A stretch of DNA of 48,123 bases, from assembly GCA_937966115.1 (NCBI GenBank), contig CALCKX010000020.1, forward strand, positions 1-48,123, given 5' to 3'. This DNA comes from an uncultured Chloracidobacterium sp. GTDB taxonomy: Bacteria > Acidobacteriota > Blastocatellia > Chloracidobacteriales > Chloracidobacteriaceae. The position numbers and the translations under genes are program-made. Under the pieces are notes generated by a model that was not told the DNA's origin, did no database searches, and saw only the letters and a program-made list of their open reading frames with translations. Shown one piece after another: positions 1 through 8,368 of the stretch; within the stretch, counting starts at the first letter, position 1; each line of letters opens with the position of its first letter.

Positions 1-140
1 ACCGTGGACGATGACGCGCCCGGCGTGAAGCGAATGCGCGTCGGGCGCGAACGCTGCGCTCCCAAAGCGCGCTGCCCAGAAGCCGGGAACGCGACCATTG
101 TCAGCAGCGCTCCCAGCCCAATCACAATGTGTCGTCGCAT
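1..140 (-). CDS. Exported protein, N-terminal fragment (runs off the window)
   Basis: The ATG at 140 follows an AAAGAGG ribosome-binding site about 8 bases upstream. The 46 visible residues are MRR, a hydrophobic core (IVIGLGALLTMVAFPA) and a small-residue site near SG/Q, which is a Sec-type signal peptide. The mature start includes RIRFTPGASSSTV, where the window ends. The gene begins 14 bases after the bioB stop on the same strand, so the two may be co-transcribed. The function cannot be told from this fragment. The call as a gene rests on the ribosome-binding site plus signal peptide. Confidence 0.65.
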   Translation of the reverse strand, partial: MRRHIVIGLGALLTMVAFPASGQRALGAQRSRPTRIRFTPGASSST

Positions 141-154
141 AGAGCGCCTCTTTG

Positions 155-1186
155 TCACAAGAGTGTTGCAACCGCAAGCGAAGCGCCGCTTGCCGGGCCG
201 CCAGGCTCCGCCTTGAAGGGCGTCCGCGGACGGAGTCCAAGCGTTGCCAGCAGGCGCGCGTCCTCATCGTAGTCATTGGTCGGTGACGCCTGGGTTAACA
301 TCATCTTAGCGTCGCTTGAAAAAATCGAATTCGCGCCGGCCAAAAAGCACAGCGCCTGCGCCTCTTCGGAGAGCTGCGTCCGACCGGCCGAGAGCCGAAT
401 CGCGGAGCGCGGCATGACGATTCGCGCCGTCGCGATCACGCGCAGCGTTTCCCACAGCGAGACATCATCCTGATTTGCCAGCGGCGTCCCCGGGACGCGC
501 GTCAGGATGTTGACCGGCACGGATTCCGGGTGCGGCTGCAGGGTCGCCAGCGTATGGAGCAGGCTAACCCGGTCGTCCACGCTTTCGCCAAGCCCGAGAA
601 TCCCGCCGGCGCAGAGCGTCACGCCTGTCTTGCGGACGTTCGCCAGCGTTGCCAGCCGGTCGTCGTATGCGCGCGTGGTCGTCACCTGCCCGTAGTACTC
701 GCGCGATGTGTCAAGATTGTGGTTGTAGGCGTATAGGCCGGCTTCCTCCAAGCGCCGCGCCTGCGTTTCGGTGAGCATCCCGAGCGTGCAGCACACTTCG
801 ACGCCCAGAGCGTTGACGCTGCGCACCATATCGAGCACGGCCTCAAACTGGGCGTCATCGCGCGCGTTGCGCCAGGCGGCGCCCATGCAGACGCGGCTGA
901 CGCCGTTGGCCTTGGCGCGGCGGGCGATTGCCAAGACTTCCTCTTTGCCCATCAGCGGTTGCGCCGCAATGCCGGTCGCGTAATGCGCTGACTGCGCGCA
1001 ATAACCGCAGTCTTCAGGACAACCGCCGGTTTTGATGGAAATCAGCCGACAGACCTGCACCTCTTGCGGGTCATGATGCGCGCGGTGAATGGTTGCCGCG
1101 CGATAGACGAGTTCCAGCGCGGGCGTATCGTGGATGGCGCGGATTTCCTCGCGCGTCCAGTCATGACGAAGGGCGAAGGCTGACAT
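155..1186 (-). CDS. bioB: Biotin synthase BioB
   Basis: Radical-SAM enzyme that inserts sulfur into dethiobiotin in the last step of biotin synthesis; cytoplasmic. The [11 protein letters not shown] stretch holds the CxxxCxxC motif for the 4Fe-4S/SAM cluster, and [16 protein letters not shown] and the late [10 protein letters not shown] segment are typical of BioB. The product is 343 residues, the normal family length. I chose the ATG at 1186; an in-frame TTG at 1204 would add six residues, and neither has a strong ribosome-binding site. It lies 31 bases after the upstream hypothetical gene. No other biotin genes and no recognisable BirA box are nearby, so regulation is not visible. Confidence 0.96.
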   Translation of the reverse strand: MSAFALRHDWTREEIRAIHDTPALELVYRAATIHRAHHDPQEVQVCRLISIKTGGCPEDCGYCAQSAHYATGIAAQPLMGKEEVLAIARRAKANGVSRVCMGAAWRNARDDAQFEAVLDMVRSVNALGVEVCCTLGMLTETQARRLEEAGLYAYNHNLDTSREYYGQVTTTRAYDDRLATLANVRKTGVTLCAGGILGLGESVDDRVSLLHTLATLQPHPESVPVNILTRVPGTPLANQDDVSLWETLRVIATARIVMPRSAIRLSAGRTQLSEEAQALCFLAGANSIFSSDAKMMLTQASPTNDYDEDARLLATLGLRPRTPFKAEPGGPASGASLAVATLL

Positions 1187-1217
1187 GGGCGAAGCGTTGA
1201 CCAAGCGTGAAGATGCC

Positions 1218-2084
1218 TCAGGGCCTGACCACGACGGCCGGATAGAGCGGAGCCGTCCAAACCGGACTGACGTAGTACGGACTCAGGTACGGCGTATAGT
1301 ACACATACGGGTCGGCAATCACAAAGTCGTAATCATAGACGGTCTCCGTCGTCGTGGTCGCCGTCGTTGCCGGCTCAAGCGCCTGCTGCTCGGCTTCGAT
1401 TTCCTTGCCGCGCCGCACCAGCTCCAGCATGATTTGCCCCCCGCGCGCGAGGAGGTCGCGCATCACGTCGTCAGGGGTGACTTCGAGCGTCCGGCCGGGG
1501 TCGTTGGGGTCAGCGGTCGCATAGCCCAACTCGCATGGGTGCAGGTTGGAGTTCACGATGGCGAGGATTTCATTCCACAGCTCGCCCGAGAGAATGCCAA
1601 GCTCCCACTTGCCGTCGGCGTAGTCGTCAAAGCGCCCCTCCATGACAAACGACATAAAGACGATTTCAACCGGGTCGAGCTTTTTGTGGATGGCGACCGC
1701 GACGCGCAAATCCTCCCAGCGCTCCTGTTGCAGATAGAGTCGCCAGCCATCGTCGTCGAAGTCGTAGTAACGCTCGAAGGCGAACTCGCCGGCTGCCAAG
1801 TCCACGGCGCAGTAGATGTCATACACCGTGAGGTATTCCTCATAGCGTTGGCGAAACCGGCGAACGCGCTCCTTGCCAGCTTCCGTGGGAACGTAATGCG
1901 CGCCTTGAATCTCGATGAGATGCTCGTTGAAAAGCGTCTGAATGACATCCTTGAGCGCCATTTCATCCGGATCCGTCGGCGCGACGGCGAATTGCCGTCC
2001 TTTGCGCACCATCTTGTCGAGTACAAACATGCTGGCGAACCCAATGCGCTGGGCTTCGGTAAGCGCATAGACCTGCTTTGCCAT
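1218..2084 (-). CDS. Hypothetical protein with Tyr/Pro-rich C-terminus
   Basis: A 288-residue soluble protein of unknown function. The first ~80 residues ([19 protein letters not shown], then a [11 protein letters not shown] segment) look like a small helical, possibly winged-helix domain. The middle is acidic and aromatic-rich. The last ~40 residues form a Tyr/Pro/Val tail ([20 protein letters not shown]) after a Thr-rich linker. There is no signal peptide or membrane segment. The start is well supported by AAAGGAAG just upstream of the ATG. The neighbouring lipoprotein also carries a Tyr/Pro tract, which hints at a related role without proving it. No family recognised. Confidence 0.8.
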   Translation of the reverse strand: MAKQVYALTEAQRIGFASMFVLDKMVRKGRQFAVAPTDPDEMALKDVIQTLFNEHLIEIQGAHYVPTEAGKERVRRFRQRYEEYLTVYDIYCAVDLAAGEFAFERYYDFDDDGWRLYLQQERWEDLRVAVAIHKKLDPVEIVFMSFVMEGRFDDYADGKWELGILSGELWNEILAIVNSNLHPCELGYATADPNDPGRTLEVTPDDVMRDLLARGGQIMLELVRRGKEIEAEQQALEPATTATTTTETVYDYDFVIADPYVYYTPYLSPYYVSPVWTAPLYPAVVVRP

Positions 2085-2106
2085 GGTTCTTCCTTTCGTA
2101 GTCGGT

Positions 2107-2154
2107 GTTTGCGACTGCGTTTAGTTTGTTACTGCCAGTTTGTGACTGCGTTTC
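2107..2154. repeat. Triple direct repeat in the leader of the Tyr/Pro-tail gene
   Basis: Three adjacent, slightly diverged copies start with GTTTG at 2107, 2124 and 2138: GTTTGCGACTGCGTTTA, GTTTGTTACTGCCA and GTTTGTGACTGCGTTTC. They lie 23 bases upstream of the start codon at 2084, so they would be in the leader or promoter of that gene. There is no spacer structure of the CRISPR kind. Confidence 0.85.
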
Positions 2155-2202
2155 GTCCATATCCCGTCCGGGTCTCAGAGCAGGCCGACAGGCGGTGCGT
2201 GG

Positions 2203-2239
2203 GTGGCGTTATCCGCCCAAGCCGGATCGCCAACGCCAC
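2203..2239 (-). terminator. Stem-loop after the proline-rich lipoprotein gene
   Basis: GTGGCGTT at 2203-2210 pairs with AACGCCAC at 2232-2239, with an inner CCG/CGG pairing in the loop. It sits about 55 bases beyond the stop codon at 2294 of the minus-strand lipoprotein gene. No T-run follows, so intrinsic termination is only possible, not certain. Confidence 0.4.
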
Positions 2240-2293
2240 GCACAACAGCGCGCGTCGTTTGTTAGACCCTATTTGAGCGTCTTAGACCGGGAG

Positions 2294-3271
2294 TTAGTTA
2301 CGCCGCCCGCGGGTATTGAAGTTGCGCGGCGGTGACGCCGGACGACCGGCAGCCGGCGGCATCGGACGGGCTGCCGGCGGCGGGGTCGGACGCGGCGCGG
2401 CCGTTGGCGGCGGCGCGCTCCGCTCCGCCGCCGGCCCCTGCCCGAAGCCGCCCGAAGCGACCGGACGATTGCCATCGCGTTGCTGGAACTGGCGCTGCGT
2501 TTGCGCCGGCTGCGTCAGCGGTTGGCGGACGCTGGGCGCGACCTTACCGGCGTTGGGCGAGACAGCCGTCGAGCGAATCGGCGGCTGCCCCACCCGCCGA
2601 GCCGGAACGTCGCGCGTGTAGTTGGCCACGGTTGTCCGGTAGGTTGCTACCGGCACGGGCGCGTACGGGCGGTAGTACGCTGGAAACGCGCCAAAGCCAT
2701 AGGGCGAAACATAGAATGCCGGGCGCGGCGCGAGCGCCCAGGCTAGAAAGAGCGCCGTGGCAATCGGCAGCGCGGCCGAGTAGTACATGTTCGGCCCGTA
2801 AACCGTCGGATGGCCCTGCACCTGCACGACGGCCTCCTGCTGCCCCGGCGTTTGCTCGATGCGCAGGTCGGCGACCTCTTGCTCCTGCCCGTCCTTGAGC
2901 AAGGCGACAAAGGAAAAGTTTTTGGTGTTGCCGCCGCCATATTCCTGGACGCGGATGTAATCCACGTTGCCGTCTTCGTCGAGGTCGAGGTTATTGATGG
3001 AACCAGGCTGATTGAGCAGGCGCTCCAACTCTTCGGCGCTTTTCGCCTGCTTGGTCAGCCCGATGAGGGCCTGCAAATCAAGCCCCTGCCCCGGCGCGTT
3101 GCTGGCGGCCGTAACCGTCGAGGGCTTGGCCGGCGGGGCGCTAACCGGCTGCGGCTGGTAGGCCGGGCGCGAGGATGAACCTGCGAAGCAGCCGCTGGTC
3201 AGCAGCGCGGCAAGGCTCAGCGCGACGCCGCGCGTCCAAAAACTGGCCGCGGAAAGCATGGATAACGTCAT
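2294..3271 (-). CDS. Proline-rich lipoprotein with a calcium-loop-like motif
   Basis: The ATG at 3271 has AAAGGAGA about 9 bases upstream; the open frame runs further 5' but that part lacks a ribosome-binding site. The 325-residue product starts with a signal peptide ending LLTSGC, so Cys28 is the likely lipidation site. After a Pro-rich linker comes a ~100-residue domain with an acidic loop (D96-L-D98-E-D100-G-N-V-D104) that resembles an EF-hand or thrombospondin-type calcium loop. A hydrophobic stretch (ALPIATALFLAWALA) follows, then a Tyr/Pro tract and a long Pro/Ala/Arg tail. It is probably a cell-envelope protein; no named family recognised. It is transcribed divergently from the TonB receptor. 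Confidence 0.78.
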   Translation of the reverse strand: MTLSMLSAASFWTRGVALSLAALLTSGCFAGSSSRPAYQPQPVSAPPAKPSTVTAASNAPGQGLDLQALIGLTKQAKSAEELERLLNQPGSINNLDLDEDGNVDYIRVQEYGGGNTKNFSFVALLKDGQEQEVADLRIEQTPGQQEAVVQVQGHPTVYGPNMYYSAALPIATALFLAWALAPRPAFYVSPYGFGAFPAYYRPYAPVPVATYRTTVANYTRDVPARRVGQPPIRSTAVSPNAGKVAPSVRQPLTQPAQTQRQFQQRDGNRPVASGGFGQGPAAERSAPPPTAAPRPTPPPAARPMPPAAGRPASPPRNFNTRGRRN

Positions 3272-3815
3272 GAAGCCATCTCCTTTCCCTTTTTCCCGAG
3301 GTGATTTGAAACCGCGCCCGGATTTGGGCGGCGAGACGCCGAACGCAGAGCGCGCCGCGATGCAAGCCGCCATACGAAACGCTGGAAAACGGCAGCGCGT
3401 TCCCAAAGTCGGCGCATTCGCGCCGATGAGCGGCCGAGGTCCATCGTCGCCCATTGCCAGCGCGGCGTCAAATGGCGCTGGAGCGCGGGCAGGCCACGGG
3501 CGGCGGCAGACGAGCTTGGCGGGATAGGCGCGGAATGGCAAACGGGGCGATTCCAACCCCTTCCCCATTCAAGAGGAGCGCTTTGGCGGCGGACTTCGCC
3601 GGGCGGCCTGGCTTTAGCGCCGCCCGCCGCGGCGTTTTCCAACGCGAGTCGCCATCCCGCCCCAAGCCGCATTTTTTCAGAGTTTTATCCAAAAATCTGG
3701 AAATCCCGCGCCCGCCGCAGCCGTCTCCGCTGGTCGCGCTGAAACGCGCTTAAAAAGTGGCCGCGTTTTATTGCAGACGCGATTGCAAGGCGCCGCCGTC
3801 AGCGGCGCGCATCCT
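3272..3815. other. Intergenic region upstream of the lipoprotein and TonB receptor genes
   Basis: No convincing gene is present. The open frames here are Arg/Ala/Pro-rich shadows without ribosome-binding sites. The stretch holds the leader of the minus-strand lipoprotein gene and, around 3674-3705, the only AT-rich patch (TTTTTTCAGAG..TCCAAAAATC), which is a plausible promoter zone. The sigma-54-type site starts just after this interval. Confidence 0.6.
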
Positions 3816-3830
3816 TGGCACAAGAGTTGC
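3816..3830 (+). promoter_or_regulatory. Sigma-54 (RpoN) type -24/-12 promoter
   Basis: TGGCACAAGAGTTGC matches the sigma-54 pattern TGGCAC-N5-TTGC, with the invariant GG and GC separated by exactly ten bases. It faces the TonB-receptor gene; initiation about 12 bases downstream would give a leader of roughly 87 bases to the ATG at 3929. Such promoters need an enhancer-binding ATPase, and none is encoded in this window. The match is to a short motif, so it needs experimental support. Confidence 0.6.
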
Positions 3831-3872
3831 CTCTCTGTTGCTCAAACCTCATAACCTAAACCGCGCGCCACG

Positions 3873-3911
3873 GGCTACCGCAGTTAGCTCGCCGGCTACC
3901 GCAGTTAGCTC
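3873..3911. repeat. 18-bp direct repeat in the TonB receptor leader
   Basis: GGCTACCGCAGTTAGCTC occurs identically at 3873-3890 and 3894-3911 (period 21). The second copy ends a few bases before the GGAAAGGG ribosome-binding region of the receptor gene, so both copies would lie in the mRNA leader if transcription starts at the sigma-54-type site. Confidence 0.9.
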
Positions 3912-3928
3912 CGGAAAGGGACTGCCAC

Positions 3929-6900
3929 ATGCTCATACCTCGGCGGATAGGCCTACAGCTTCGGGCGGCAAGCGTCGTCTTGCTCTTGAGTCTTATCGCT
4001 TCACTGGACATTTTCGGACAAACCACCAATGGCCGCTTCGTGGTCACGGTCAAGGATCAAAGTGGCGCGGTCATCGCCGGCGCGACCGTTTCGGTCACGA
4101 ACGAAGGCACGAAGCAAACCATCACCGGCGCGACCACCGACAACGGCATCTTCACGACCTCACTGCTTCCAGTTGGCAACTACAGCATCGCGGTCGAGGC
4201 CGACGGCTTCACCAAGAGCGTCATCGAGAGCCTCAGCCTCAACGTTGGGCAGGAATACGGCGTGACCGCGACGCTCCAGGTCGGCGGCGCGAGCGATGTC
4301 ATCACCGTTTCCGGCGGGGAGGCGCTGCTTCAGACGACCAACGCTGAAGTCCGCAACACCGTCAACGCGCGGCAAACGCAGGAGCTACCTCTCATCACTC
4401 GCAGCCCGCTCGCGCTGGTTCAGCTTCAGGCGGGCGTGAACGGCCGCTTGGCCAACACCAACACGACCATCAATGGGCAGCGCGCCTCCACGACGGTCGT
4501 CACCCAGGATGGCATCAATATCCAGGATAATTTCATCCGGGCCAACGCCATTGACTTTTCGCCCAACAACCCGACGGTCGCGGGGGTTGGGGAAGCGACC
4601 ATCATCACGTCCAACGCGACGGCGGATGTCGGCGGCTCATCGGCCGTGCGCTTCGTGACGCCGGCCGGCACGGAAGAATTCCACGGCGAAGTCTTCTGGT
4701 TTCACCGCAACAAGGTGCTCAACGCCAACAGCTTCTTCAACAACGCCGCCGGCATCGCCCGCCCGCCATTCATCCGCAATCAGTTTGGCTTCCAGCTTGG
4801 CGGGCCGGTCGGCATTCCCGGCGGGCCGCGGATCAAAAACCTTTTTTTCTTCGCCACCTTCGAGGGGATTCGGCAGCGGCAGCAAGCTAGTCTGATCACG
4901 ACGGTTCTGACGCCGGATGCGCGCCAGGGCATTTTCACCTACATTGACAACGCCGGCGCTCGGCGCTCGATCAACCTGCTCGCCCTGCGCAACATCTCGA
5001 TTGACCCAACGATCGCCGCTTTCATTGCGCGGGTGCCAAACCGGTCAAACCTTACAACGGTTGGCGACGGCCTCAACACGACGGGGCTGCAGGTCGTCCG
5101 CTCAGCGCCCTTTGACCGCGACACGTCGGCCTATCGCGTGGACTACAACCCGACCGCGAAGCATCACCTCGAGTTCATCTATCGCCGCGCGGGCGAGACC
5201 ATTGGACGCACCGACCTCGACACGACGTTTAATAATCCGATCATTGTCAACAACGTCGGACCGACCAACTTTGGGGCGGCGGCCTGGGTATGGAATGTCT
5301 CGCCCCGCTTCAGCAACGAAATTCGCTTCGGGGCGAACTTTACGGCGCCCTTCTTCAATGTGAATCGGACGCAGCAGCCGAGCTTTTTCCTGGCCGGCCT
5401 GCCCTTCACCAACCCCGACGTGACCTTCCTGCCGCAGGGGCGCGACACGCAAATTATCACCATCATTGACAACGCCTCGCTTCAGCTTGGCGCGCACAGC
5501 CTCCGCTTCGGGGCGCAGCTTGATTGGCTGAAGGTGCGGCCCGTCAATGAGGCTGGAACTGTGCCGACGCTCAGTCTCAGCCAGCAGTCGCTCGGCGCGG
5601 GCGGCAACCCGGCGGCGCTCACCGCGACGCTTTTTCCGGGCGGCATCAACGCTATTCAGCTCCAAACCGCCAACAGCTTCCTAACGCTTTACAGCGGGGC
5701 GATCGGCGGGTTGTCGCGGACGTTCAACGTCAACGCCGCGCGCCCCGCGGCCGGGTTTGACCCGACCGCCCCGCAGACGCGCGATCTGCGCCTCAACCAG
5801 TTGGGCGCTTACATCAATGATCAGTGGCGCATCCGCCCTAACCTCACGATCAATGCCGGCCTGCGGTATGACTATGTCACGCCGCTGTCGGAGGCGAACG
5901 CCTTTGCCCTGTTGCCGGTGCTCGGCGCGGGCCAAACAGCGGATCAAGCCCTGCTCAATCCCAACGGCATCGTCAACTTCGCCAGCCGTTTCTGGCGGCC
6001 TGACCGCAACAACTTCGCGCCCAACGTCAGCGTGGCTTGGGACATCAAGGGTCTCGGACAGCCCACCGTGCTGCGCGGCGGCTATTCAATCGCCTATGTC
6101 AACGACGAGGCGATCCGCGCAGCGGACAACTCCGTCCTGACTAACCCTGGACTCAGCACGACCCTGGCTCCGACCCTGGGCCAGATTCAGGCGGCTGGAC
6201 CGCGGCTGAGCAATGCGGCGGGGCTGATCAACACGCTGCTGACGCCGCCGCCGTTCAATGTTCCCTACAGCTACGCCAGTCAGTTTGCGATTACCACCAA
6301 CACGGCCTTCGGCAGCCCCGACCGGAACTTGCAGACGCCGTTCTACCAGCAGTGGAATGTCTCGCTCGAGCGCGAAGTCCTGCGCGACACCGTCGTGACG
6401 GCGCGCTACATTGGCAACCGCAGCGCGAATCTGATTCGCGCCGTGGACCTCAACCAGCTGGATGTCATCAACAACGGCTTCGCGGCGGACGTGGCGCGCG
6501 CCCGGAGCAACGGCTTCCTCGCGCTGGCAGCGACCGGGGTTTTCAATCCGGCCTTCAACCCCAGCCTTCCCGGCAGCCAGCCGCTCACCGTCTTCCCGAG
6601 CCTGGCGAGCGGCGGTCTGCTGACCAACCAAACGATTCGCAACCTCATTCAAACGGGCGAGGCGGGGTCGCTGGCCGGGATTTACATCACGAACCGCCTG
6701 ACCGGCACGGTCGTGTTTCAGCCGAACCGCAACGCGCTGGCCACGAATATCCTCAACAACTCTGGATTTTCCAACTACCATGCGCTCCAGGTCGAGTTCC
6801 GGCGGCGCTTTGCCAGAAGCATCGCGGGGGACTTCCTCGTCCAGGCCAACTACACCTACAGCAAAACCCTGACCAACACGGCGGGAACCGGACAGACCCG

Positions 6901-7594
6901 CTTCGAGGCGCTGCTCGACAACGCGCAGCCATCGCTCGAAAACTCGCGGGCGCCGTTTGACATCCCGCATATCTTCAAAGTCAACGGCATCTACGAGTTG
7001 CCCTTTGGTCAAGGCAAGACGCTCGACCCCGGCAGCGGCTTTCTGCGACGTCTCGTGGGCGGCTTCCAGGTCGGCTTCTTCTTTGAAGTGGGTAGCGGCC
7101 CGCCCTTCGGCATCTACTCGCGACGCGGCACCATCAACCGCGTCACAGCCGGCACGCGCGGCGACCTCAACACGGTGGATACCACCCTCACGCGGCGGGA
7201 ACTCCAGCGACTGGTCGGCATCTATCGCGCTCCGCAGGGGCTGTTCTTCATCGATCCGCGGGTCATCAACTTTGACGGGCGGGCGGTACAGCCGGATGGG
7301 CAGTCGCCATTCAACGGCCAGGTGTTTTTCAACCCGCCGCCGGGTCGGGCCGGCTCCTTGCAGCGCTTCATCCTGAATGGGCCAACGCGTTATAACCTGG
7401 ACCTCAACATCGTCAAGCGCACGCCCATCAGCGAGCGCGTCAACACGGAGTTGCGCTTCGAGTTCTTCAACGCGCTCAACTCCCCGATCTTCAACATCGG
7501 CGACCAGAACGTCAACGCGACGAACTTCGGGCGCGTTACAACCACATTCAACGGGCCGCGCAACATTCAGGTGGCGTTCAAGCTTATTTTCTGA
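3929..7594 (+). CDS. TonB-dependent receptor, Oar-like, with carboxypeptidase-regulatory-like domain
   Basis: Outer-membrane beta-barrel transporter/receptor of 1221 residues. A signal peptide (about 1-31, ending near IFGQ) is followed by a carboxypeptidase-regulatory-like Ig fold (about 34-115: VTVKDQSGAVIAGATVSVTN). Next come a plug domain (TRSPLALVQLQAGVNG..., RASTTVVTQDGINIQDNFI) and a long barrel ending in NIQVAFKLIF with the terminal Phe typical of BAM substrates. These large Oar-like receptors are greatly expanded in Acidobacteriota and are usually linked to uptake of polymers or other large molecules. The substrate cannot be told: no SusD-like gene, hydrolase or TonB/ExbBD lies beside it. 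GGAAAGGG precedes the ATG. The gene stands alone, with a sigma-54-type site upstream and a strong terminator downstream. Confidence 0.93.
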   Translation: MLIPRRIGLQLRAASVVLLLSLIASLDIFGQTTNGRFVVTVKDQSGAVIAGATVSVTNEGTKQTITGATTDNGIFTTSLLPVGNYSIAVEADGFTKSVIESLSLNVGQEYGVTATLQVGGASDVITVSGGEALLQTTNAEVRNTVNARQTQELPLITRSPLALVQLQAGVNGRLANTNTTINGQRASTTVVTQDGINIQDNFIRANAIDFSPNNPTVAGVGEATIITSNATADVGGSSAVRFVTPAGTEEFHGEVFWFHRNKVLNANSFFNNAAGIARPPFIRNQFGFQLGGPVGIPGGPRIKNLFFFATFEGIRQRQQASLITTVLTPDARQGIFTYIDNAGARRSINLLALRNISIDPTIAAFIARVPNRSNLTTVGDGLNTTGLQVVRSAPFDRDTSAYRVDYNPTAKHHLEFIYRRAGETIGRTDLDTTFNNPIIVNNVGPTNFGAAAWVWNVSPRFSNEIRFGANFTAPFFNVNRTQQPSFFLAGLPFTNPDVTFLPQGRDTQIITIIDNASLQLGAHSLRFGAQLDWLKVRPVNEAGTVPTLSLSQQSLGAGGNPAALTATLFPGGINAIQLQTANSFLTLYSGAIGGLSRTFNVNAARPAAGFDPTAPQTRDLRLNQLGAYINDQWRIRPNLTINAGLRYDYVTPLSEANAFALLPVLGAGQTADQALLNPNGIVNFASRFWRPDRNNFAPNVSVAWDIKGLGQPTVLRGGYSIAYVNDEAIRAADNSVLTNPGLSTTLAPTLGQIQAAGPRLSNAAGLINTLLTPPPFNVPYSYASQFAITTNTAFGSPDRNLQTPFYQQWNVSLEREVLRDTVVTARYIGNRSANLIRAVDLNQLDVINNGFAADVARARSNGFLALAATGVFNPAFNPSLPGSQPLTVFPSLASGGLLTNQTIRNLIQTGEAGSLAGIYITNRLTGTVVFQPNRNALATNILNNSGFSNYHALQVEFRRRFARSIAGDFLVQANYTYSKTLTNTAGTGQTRFEALLDNAQPSLENSRAPFDIPHIFKVNGIYELPFGQGKTLDPGSGFLRRLVGGFQVGFFFEVGSGPPFGIYSRRGTINRVTAGTRGDLNTVDTTLTRRELQRLVGIYRAPQGLFFIDPRVINFDGRAVQPDGQSPFNGQVFFNPPPGRAGSLQRFILNGPTRYNLDLNIVKRTPISERVNTELRFEFFNALNSPIFNIGDQNVNATNFGRVTTTFNGPRNIQVAFKLIF

Positions 7595-7617
7595 CGCGGG
7601 CGCCGTCGCCGCTCGAC

Positions 7618-7663
7618 AGCCAGCCGGTCGGCCGCTCAGCTCGGCCGACCGGCTGGCTCATTT
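7618..7663 (+). terminator. Strong intrinsic terminator after the TonB receptor
   Basis: A perfect 17-bp inverted repeat (7618-7634 with 7642-7658, arm AGCCAGCCGGTCGGCCG) closes a 7-base loop and is followed by CATTTTG. It starts 24 bases after the receptor stop codon. It could also stop minus-strand transcripts coming from the STAS side. Confidence 0.85.
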
Positions 7664-7672
7664 TGGGCCGGC

Positions 7673-7864
7673 TTACTGGATAGCGCCCTGGTCGGTAGCG
7701 CGCCCATTGAACTCGTCGGGGTTGAGGTCGTCATGAAGGCCGTCGATGAAGGTCGTCGCGCCGCTCGCCACGCCAGGCGCAGCCGGCGCGTCGCGAAACG
7801 CCCGCTGCCCCTGGTCGGCTGCAACAACGGCGGACGCTTGCAGGGACCTGGTCGCTAGGCGCAT
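7673..7864 (-). CDS. Possible small protein downstream of the STAS gene (doubtful)
   Basis: A 63-residue frame with an ATG at 7864. Its C-terminal half (FIDGLHDDLNPDEFNGRATDQGAIQ without the first residues) has protein-like, acidic composition unlike the Arg-rich shadow frames around it, and it stops just before the shared terminator hairpin. It has no clear ribosome-binding site and no recognised family. It may be a small gene, the remnant of one, or chance. Apart from it, 7664-7935 holds only the direct repeat described separately. Confidence 0.22.
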   Translation of the reverse strand: MRLATRSLQASAVVAADQGQRAFRDAPAAPGVASGATTFIDGLHDDLNPDEFNGRATDQGAIQ

Positions 7865-7891
7865 CGAAGCCGCCCAGCGCCTGGCGGCGCC

Positions 7892-7927
7892 ATTTGGCTA
7901 ACTATTCGCATTTGGCTGACTATTCGA
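7892..7927. repeat. 18-bp tandem repeat behind the STAS gene
   Basis: ATTTGGCTAACTATTCGC (7892-7909) is followed directly by ATTTGGCTGACTATTCGA (7910-7927), two copies differing at two positions. They lie 8 bases beyond the stop of the minus-strand STAS gene. Confidence 0.9.
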
Positions 7928-7935
7928 TTGACGGA

Positions 7936-8301
7936 CTACTTGACCGAGGATGAAGGGGAAGGCGACTGGAAGCTGGCGAGGGCGGCGTCTTCCGTGTCAT
8001 AAGTTTCGAGAATAGATGACAGCTTGGTGATATTGAGAATATCCACCAGGCGACGGGTCGGGCTGGCCAGCTTGAGGCTGCCGCCAGCGCGCTTGATCGC
8101 AGTCATGGCGCGCACGATTTCGCCAAGACCGCTGCTGTCCACATAGGGCACGCCGGCGAGGTTGAGAATAACGCGCTGTGGAAGCTGGGCGGATAAGCGC
8201 GAAATATGGTCGCGCAGCGCCGCGTCGCCGTTACCCAGCAAAACGCTTCCCTGCAGCTCCAAGATCACCACCCCGTCTCTTACGCGCTCGGTAATCGTCA
8301 T
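7936..8301 (-). CDS. STAS-domain anti-sigma factor antagonist
   Basis: A 121-residue single-domain protein of the SpoIIAA/RsbV type. It has the conserved phosphorylation loop YVDSSGLGEIV with the candidate phosphoserine at position 56 or 57, preceded by the VILNLAGV strand. In this family the unphosphorylated form binds an anti-sigma kinase and frees a sigma factor; phosphorylation turns it off. The partner kinase and PP2C phosphatase are not in the window, so the controlled sigma factor is unknown. It lies 67 bases downstream of tlyA on the same strand. A Ser-rich tail (SPSPSSSVK) follows the domain. Confidence 0.88.
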   Translation of the reverse strand: MTITERVRDGVVILELQGSVLLGNGDAALRDHISRLSAQLPQRVILNLAGVPYVDSSGLGEIVRAMTAIKRAGGSLKLASPTRRLVDILNITKLSSILETYDTEDAALASFQSPSPSSSVK

Positions 8302-8368
8302 AGCATCGTTGGCCGCTCGAAATCGCTGGCATCCTGAAAAACCGGATTAGCTCGCGCGCCAACTCTAA

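Noticed and set aside
141-154. Riboswitch or biotin operator near bioB
   Set aside because: The flanking gaps are too short (14 and 31 bases) and no BirA-box-like palindrome was seen.
2107-2154. Possible CRISPR-like array
   Set aside because: Copies are short, directly abutting and lack unique spacers; none of the other repeats has the array form either, and there are no cas genes.
1185-2276. Long plus-strand frame of 363 codons
   Set aside because: It is antisense to the hypothetical gene at 1218-2084, is Arg-rich and has no ribosome-binding site or family features. High GC makes such antisense frames common.
3271-3572. N-terminal extension of the lipoprotein to 3568
   Set aside because: The extra 99 residues are Arg/Pro-rich without a ribosome-binding site; the ATG at 3271 has AAAGGAGA and starts a proper lipoprotein signal.
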